Shown here: positions 6,923 through 9,592 of the stretch, piece by piece
How positions within the stretch are numbered: the first letter of the stretch is position 1
Layout of the letters: each line of letters starts with the position of its first letter
From: Sphingomonadales bacterium
GTDB taxonomy: Bacteria; Pseudomonadota; Alphaproteobacteria; Sphingomonadales; Sphingomonadaceae
Length of the DNA: 9,592 nucleotides
Direction: 5' to 3'
Assembly (NCBI GenBank): GCA_028868335.1
Contig: JAGWUU010000112.1
Location: 1-9,592, forward strand
Position numbers and translations under genes: made by a program
Notes under the pieces: model-generated
What the model was told of the DNA's origin: nothing
What the model saw: the letters and a program-made list of their open reading frames with translations, nothing else
Database searches by the model: none

Positions 6923-7207
6923 TCAGGCGGCCTGCTTTTTCACCAGTTCGCGCTTCACCTTGAGCGCGGTGGTTGACAGCTTGTCGTCTGCGGTCTTGAG
7001 CAGCCAGTTGTCCAGCCCGCCGACATGCTCCACCGAGCGCAGACCGTGGGTCGAAACGCGGAACTTGAAGCTGCGGTCAAGACCTTCGGACATCAGCGTG
7101 ACGTGCTGCAGGTTGGGCAGGAAGACGCGCTTGGTCTTGTTGTTGGCGTGGCTGACGTTGTGGCCTACTTGGCGGCCCTTGCCGGTCAGTTCGCAGATAC
7201 GGGACAT
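6923..7207 (-). CDS. rpmB: 50S ribosomal protein L28
   Basis: L28 is a small basic protein of the large ribosomal subunit, needed for late 50S assembly. The 94-residue product matches the family in full: MSRICELTGKG at the start, GHNVSHANNKTKR (15-27), FLPNLQ (29-34), then FRVSTHGLRSVEH (49-61) and a Lys-rich C-terminus. It is the longer form common in alphaproteobacteria and lacks the zinc-binding cysteine pairs of some L28 proteins (only C5 is present). The gene stands alone, with a candidate promoter upstream and its own strong terminator. The Shine-Dalgarno region is weak (GCGAG, eight bases from the ATG). It is divergent from tadA with 100 bases between the starts. Confidence 0.98.
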   Translation of the reverse strand: MSRICELTGKGRQVGHNVSHANNKTKRVFLPNLQHVTLMSEGLDRSFKFRVSTHGLRSVEHVGGLDNWLLKTADDKLSTTALKVKRELVKKQAA

Positions 7208-7254
7208 GGCTAAACTCGCTTCGAAAATTCGTTGCCCATGAAGGGGAAGGCGCG

Positions 7255-7283
7255 CCCATACCGATTCACCCTTGCGGGGTCAA
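7255..7283 (-). promoter_or_regulatory. Candidate sigma-70 promoter of rpmB
   Basis: On the minus strand TTGACC (complement of 7278-7283) is followed after exactly 17 bases by TATGGG (complement of 7255-7260). The -35 matches the consensus at five of six positions and the -10 at three of six. Transcription would start near 7248, giving a leader of about 40 bases. The element lies in the only DNA between the divergent rpmB and tadA genes. Confidence 0.45.
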
Positions 7284-7307
7284 GGTATTGCGGCCAATTG
7301 CGCGGAA

Positions 7308-7763
7308 ATGAGCCGCTGGCCCTTGCCCGAACCGATGAAACTGGCGCTGGATCAGGCCCGATTGGGCGAATCCGCCGGTGAAGTGCCGATCGGCGCGGCG
7401 CTGATCAAGGACGGGGTGGTGATCGCGCAGGCCCACAACGCCCCGCGCGCCCTCAACGATCCCACCGCCCATGCCGAAGTGCTGGCGATTCGCGCCGCCG
7501 CGCAGGCGCTCGGTAACGAACGGCTCGACGGGTGCGAATTGTGGGTGACGCTGGAACCCTGCGCCATGTGCGCCGGAGCGATCAGCCACGCCCGAATCGC
7601 CCGGCTCTACTATGCCGCACCGGATCCCAAGGGCGGCGCGGTCGACCACGGTGCCCGCGTATTCGAGCATGAACAATGTCTTCACGCGCCGGAGGTCTAT
7701 TCCGGCATGGGCGAGGACGAGGCGAGCGGGCTGCTAAGAACATTCTTTGCGGCGCGGCGCTGA
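7308..7763 (+). CDS. tadA: tRNA-specific adenosine-34 deaminase
   Basis: TadA deaminates the wobble adenosine of tRNA-Arg(ACG) to inosine, an essential step for reading CGC and CGA codons. The 151-residue product is a complete member of the CDA fold. It has EVPIGA (25-30), NAPRALNDPTAHAE (44-57) with zinc ligand H55 and proton-shuttle E57, and LEPCAMCAGA (82-91) with zinc ligands C85 and C88. HARIARLYY (94-102) and a helical C-terminus ending FFAARR follow. The start at ATG 7308 gives the typical SRWPLPEPM opening. An in-frame upstream TTG at 7272 and the later ATG at 7335 are less likely. No clear Shine-Dalgarno sequence is visible, which is the one weak point of the start. It is divergent from rpmB. 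Confidence 0.96.
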   Translation: MSRWPLPEPMKLALDQARLGESAGEVPIGAALIKDGVVIAQAHNAPRALNDPTAHAEVLAIRAAAQALGNERLDGCELWVTLEPCAMCAGAISHARIARLYYAAPDPKGGAVDHGARVFEHEQCLHAPEVYSGMGEDEASGLLRTFFAARR

Positions 7764-7773
7764 CCCGCGAACT

Positions 7774-7860
7774 AGGTGACACGCTGTCCGGGCATATTCC
7801 TTTCATATTCAACAGGTTGTGCCGGAAAAGGTGACACATTGCCGCTTTTTGGGTGTCACC
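7774..7860. repeat. Three copies of GGTGACAC, two direct and one inverted
   Basis: AGGTGACAC occurs at 7774-7782 and 7829-7837, exactly 55 bases apart. The reverse complement GTGTCACC is at 7853-7860, so the second and third copies form a hairpin stem. A short CATATTC direct repeat (7793-7799, 7804-7810) lies between the first two. Confidence 0.75.
7826..7860 (-). terminator. Possible weak terminator of the nadC-RNase T2 transcript
   Basis: Read on the minus strand, an eight-pair stem (GGTGACAC...GTGTCACC) with a 15-base loop is followed by TTTT (complement of 7826-7829). It lies over 200 bases beyond the RNase T2 stop codon. The stem is only moderately stable and the T run is short, so this is tentative. 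Confidence 0.3.
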
Positions 7861-7921
7861 ACGCCACGAACACGGGTCGATGGCCGGTTCCCGATGGGCG
7901 CGGGTTGACCGGATCAAAGAG

Positions 7922-8061
7922 CAAGCAGGGCGGAATCTCGCAGATTCAGCGCTTGTAGGAAAGCTGGCCAGCCCGACCTCGTTCGATTCCGATCGAATCG
8001 AAATCGCGGCCTGGAGTGTCGTATTACCGTGACCTCCTGGCCGTGAAATGTGCCATTTCAC
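7922..8061. repeat. Cluster of tandem inverted repeats (possible structured RNA)
   Basis: Dyads seen directly: CAAGC 7922-7926 with GCTTG 7951-7955, enclosing GAATCT-CGC-AGATTC 7933-7947; GCTGGCCAGC 7963-7972; TTCGATTC 7982-7989 with GAATCGAA 7995-8002; GGCCTGGAG 8008-8016 with CTCCTGGCC 8034-8042 (one T-T mismatch); GTGAAATG 8043-8050 with CATTTCAC 8054-8061. The element ends 11 bases before the RNase T2 stop codon on the other strand. Confidence 0.6.
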
Positions 8062-8072
8062 TCGAAATCATT

Positions 8073-8780
8073 CTAAAGCCCCCGCCAGATCCTCAGCGGT
8101 GTGGTGTCCCTTGGGCCGTAGCCGCGCCGGTCGCAGGCGCGGGGCATGAAGTCCTTGCCATAGCACAGGTGGACCTCGCGCAGCCAACCGCCGTTGCCCG
8201 CAAGGATGCCGACCGCGCCCCTTGGGACGGCCGGGTTCAAGGCGACGAAGGCATCGCGCAAATCGCCGGCGGCAAGGCCGGGCTTGCGCGAAAGCCGATC
8301 GGCATCGGGCAGGTGCAGCGAGTTCCACAGGATCGCGCTGGCCTTGAAATAGGCGGACGGATTGGGCGACATGCAGCTTCCATGCTTGGCCCATTCATGC
8401 TCGAGCAGCCACGGCACCGGGGTAATGCACATGTTGCGGCGCATTTCGTCAGCCGAAGGACGCGGGGTGAGCGAGCACCATTGCGGCGGTTTGCCTCCGC
8501 CCCATGCCTCGGGCCACAGGCCATGGAGGACGAAGCCGAAGCGGCCATTGCGCCCGTTGCACTGCATGTTGCCGGGATCGTCCGCCCTGCCGCCCCGGCA
8601 GTATTCCGGCGACCAGCTCAGCGCCAGCGTATAGCCGCCGATTTCGGTGCGCAGGCTTGGCCCATCGGGCTGGATCGGCTGCGGCAGCTCGATGTTGCCG
8701 GGCACCCGGCACTGATAGGCTTGGGCGAAGGCCGGGAGAGGGGAGAGAAGCGCCACGCCAAGGATGACACCGCGGATCAC
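8073..8780 (-). CDS. Secreted ribonuclease T2 family protein
   Basis: RNase T2 enzymes are exported, non-specific endoribonucleases that cut single-stranded RNA through a 2',3'-cyclic phosphate. The 235-residue product starts at GTG (complement of 8778-8780), overlapping the nadC stop as GTGA. It opens with a signal peptide (hydrophobic residues 5-17, likely cleavage after AFA at 19). Both active-site segments are intact: CAS1 FVLHGLWPE (83-91, H86) and CAS2 LLEHEWAKHGSC (125-136, with H128, E129, K132 and H133). Nine or so cysteines, several around these motifs (C61, C74, C102, C118, C136), fit disulfide bonding in the periplasm or outside. WREVHLCY-like and ACDRR segments near the C-terminus fit the fold. 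A longer in-frame opening upstream overlaps nadC codons and is rejected. Translation is probably coupled to nadC. Its likely role is degradation of external or periplasmic RNA for nucleotides and phosphate. Confidence 0.95.
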   Translation of the reverse strand: MIRGVILGVALLSPLPAFAQAYQCRVPGNIELPQPIQPDGPSLRTEIGGYTLALSWSPEYCRGGRADDPGNMQCNGRNGRFGFVLHGLWPEAWGGGKPPQWCSLTPRPSADEMRRNMCITPVPWLLEHEWAKHGSCMSPNPSAYFKASAILWNSLHLPDADRLSRKPGLAAGDLRDAFVALNPAVPRGAVGILAGNGGWLREVHLCYGKDFMPRACDRRGYGPRDTTPLRIWRGL

Positions 8781-9592
8781 AGCGGCGCAAAATCCAGCCC
8801 CACGTCCGCCGCCGGGGCGCTCTGGGTCAGGCGGCCGACCGAGACGTAGGTGACGCCGGTTGCGGCGATCGCGGCGATGGTATCGAGCCGCACCCCGCCC
8901 GAGGCCTCGCTCGGCACGCGGCCCGCAATCAGCGCGACGGATTCGCGCAACTGGTCGAGGCTCATGTTGTCGAGCAGCAGGTGGCTGGCCCCGGCGGCCA
9001 GCGCGGGTTCGATCTGGGCGAGGTGATCGACCTCGCAAATGATATTCTGCACTCCCGCCGCCCTCGCCCGCCGCACCGCCTCGCCCACGCTGCCCGCGAC
9101 GAGGACGTGGTTGTCCTTGATCATCGCCGCGTCCCACAACCCCATGCGGTGGTTCTGCGCGCCGCCCATGCGGGTAGCGTATTTCTCGAGATGGCGCAGG
9201 CCGGGGATGGTCTTGCGGGTATCGAGCAGCGTGGCGTTCCCGGCCATGGCATCGACATAGCCGCGGGTCATCGTCGCGATGCCCGAGAGGTGCTGCACCG
9301 TATTGAGCGCCGCGCGTTCCGCCGTCAGCATGGCGCGGGCGTTGCCCGAAAGGTGCATCAGGTCGGTCCCGGCGGGAACGGCCTCGCCCTCCGCGACAAG
9401 GATCCCAACCTCCATCTCAGGGTCGAGCGCATGGAAGAAGGCGGCGGCGATCGGCAGGCCCGCGACCACGATCGCATCGCGGGTGTCCATCAGTCCGGCA
9501 AAGCGCGCCTCGGCCGGGATCACGCTTTCGCTGGTGACGTCGTGCCCGCCGCCGGGCAGGCCAAGGCCAAGATCCTCGTCGAGCGTTGCCGA
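8777..9592 (-). CDS. nadC: Nicotinate-nucleotide pyrophosphorylase (carboxylating), 5' end beyond the right edge
   Basis: NadC (quinolinate phosphoribosyltransferase) converts quinolinate and PRPP to nicotinate mononucleotide, the entry of de novo made precursor into NAD. The visible 271 codons plus stop read in frame from the window edge. The first residues, LDEDLG...HDVTSE, are the usual N-terminal motif, so only a short N-terminal piece is missing and the in-frame GTG at 9523 is not the true start. Family motifs are TRKTIPGLRHLEKYA, then GGAQNHRMGLWDAAMIKDNH (PRPP/quinolinate site), EVDHLAQ, HLLLDNMS and VSVGRLTQSAPAADVGLDF at the C-terminus. The stop overlaps the RNase T2 start (GTGA), indicating a shared transcript. 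nadA and nadB, if linked, would lie beyond the right edge. Confidence 0.98.
   Translation of the reverse strand, partial: SATLDEDLGLGLPGGGHDVTSESVIPAEARFAGLMDTRDAIVVAGLPIAAAFFHALDPEMEVGILVAEGEAVPAGTDLMHLSGNARAMLTAERAALNTVQHLSGIATMTRGYVDAMAGNATLLDTRKTIPGLRHLEKYATRMGGAQNHRMGLWDAAMIKDNHVLVAGSVGEAVRRARAAGVQNIICEVDHLAQIEPALAAGASHLLLDNMSLDQLRESVALIAGRVPSEASGGVRLDTIAAIAATGVTYVSVGRLTQSAPAADVGLDFAPL

Larger units (their letters stand above)
7764..8072. other. 309-base gap between convergent genes, rich in inverted repeats, no gene seen
   Basis: I see no credible coding sequence; the open frames across it are neither conserved-looking nor preceded by ribosome sites. It holds three copies of GGTGACAC (two direct, one inverted, 7775-7860). 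A chain of dyads follows: 7922-7955 (two-part stem), palindrome GCTGGCCAGC 7963-7972, 7982-8002, 8008-8042 and 8043-8061. The last two abut with no spacer. None carries a strong T run in either direction except the 7830-7860 hairpin on the minus strand. The density of dyads suggests a structured RNA, a REP-like repeat cluster or the remains of a mobile element end. Confidence 0.6.

Noticed and set aside
8016..8849. Open frame of 277 codons on the plus strand opposite the RNase T2 gene
   Set aside because: It is antisense to an RNase T2 with both catalytic segments intact and has no ribosome site or recognisable domain.

Overview
The window reads as an ordinary chromosomal segment of a GC-rich alphaproteobacterium, most likely a member of the Sphingomonadales (Novosphingobium/Sphingobium/Erythrobacter type). 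This is inferred from protein style: a xseA-DUF2093 pair, an alphaproteobacterial long-form L28, a large TonB-dependent receptor with an 'IVVTGS' box, and tadA and nadC variants of that kind. No marker gene fixes the genus.

Layout from left to right. Positions 1-624 hold the N-terminal 208 codons of purD (minus strand, running off the left edge). It is divergent from xseA (623-2026, plus strand), and the two start codons share one CATG. xseA is followed by a small DUF2093 gene (2053-2256), which overlaps by ATGA an exported M23/LytM-type peptidase gene (2253-3131). This looks like a three-gene plus-strand operon. A 402-base leader region (3132-3533) with dyads and candidate promoter elements precedes a 1017-residue TonB-dependent outer-membrane receptor (3534-6587), which starts at GTG and ends at a strong UUCG-loop terminator (6612-6640). 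A 230-base gap without genes separates it from the convergent rpmB (L28, minus, 6923-7207), which has its own terminator at 6871-6903. tadA (plus, 7308-7763) is divergent from rpmB. A 309-base gap rich in inverted repeats (7764-8072) separates tadA from a minus-strand pair, nadC (8777-9592, 5' end beyond the right edge) followed by a secreted RNase T2 gene (8073-8780), overlapping by GTGA.

Functionally the window mixes housekeeping (purine synthesis, DNA repair nuclease, ribosomal protein, tRNA wobble deamination, NAD synthesis) with envelope or export functions (LytM peptidase, outer-membrane transporter, periplasmic or secreted RNase). I see no transposase, phage gene, CRISPR array, toxin-antitoxin pair or defence cassette, and no clear evidence of an undescribed multi-gene system. 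The parts that established families do not explain are non-coding: the receptor leader (three TTG..CAA dyads whose starts lie exactly 51 bases apart, and a ribosome-binding site placed in a hairpin loop) and the two convergent-gene gaps, which carry runs of directly abutting hairpins. In the receptor itself, the 14 cysteines fall into seven local pairs, and one of the loops between paired cysteines has unusual codons.
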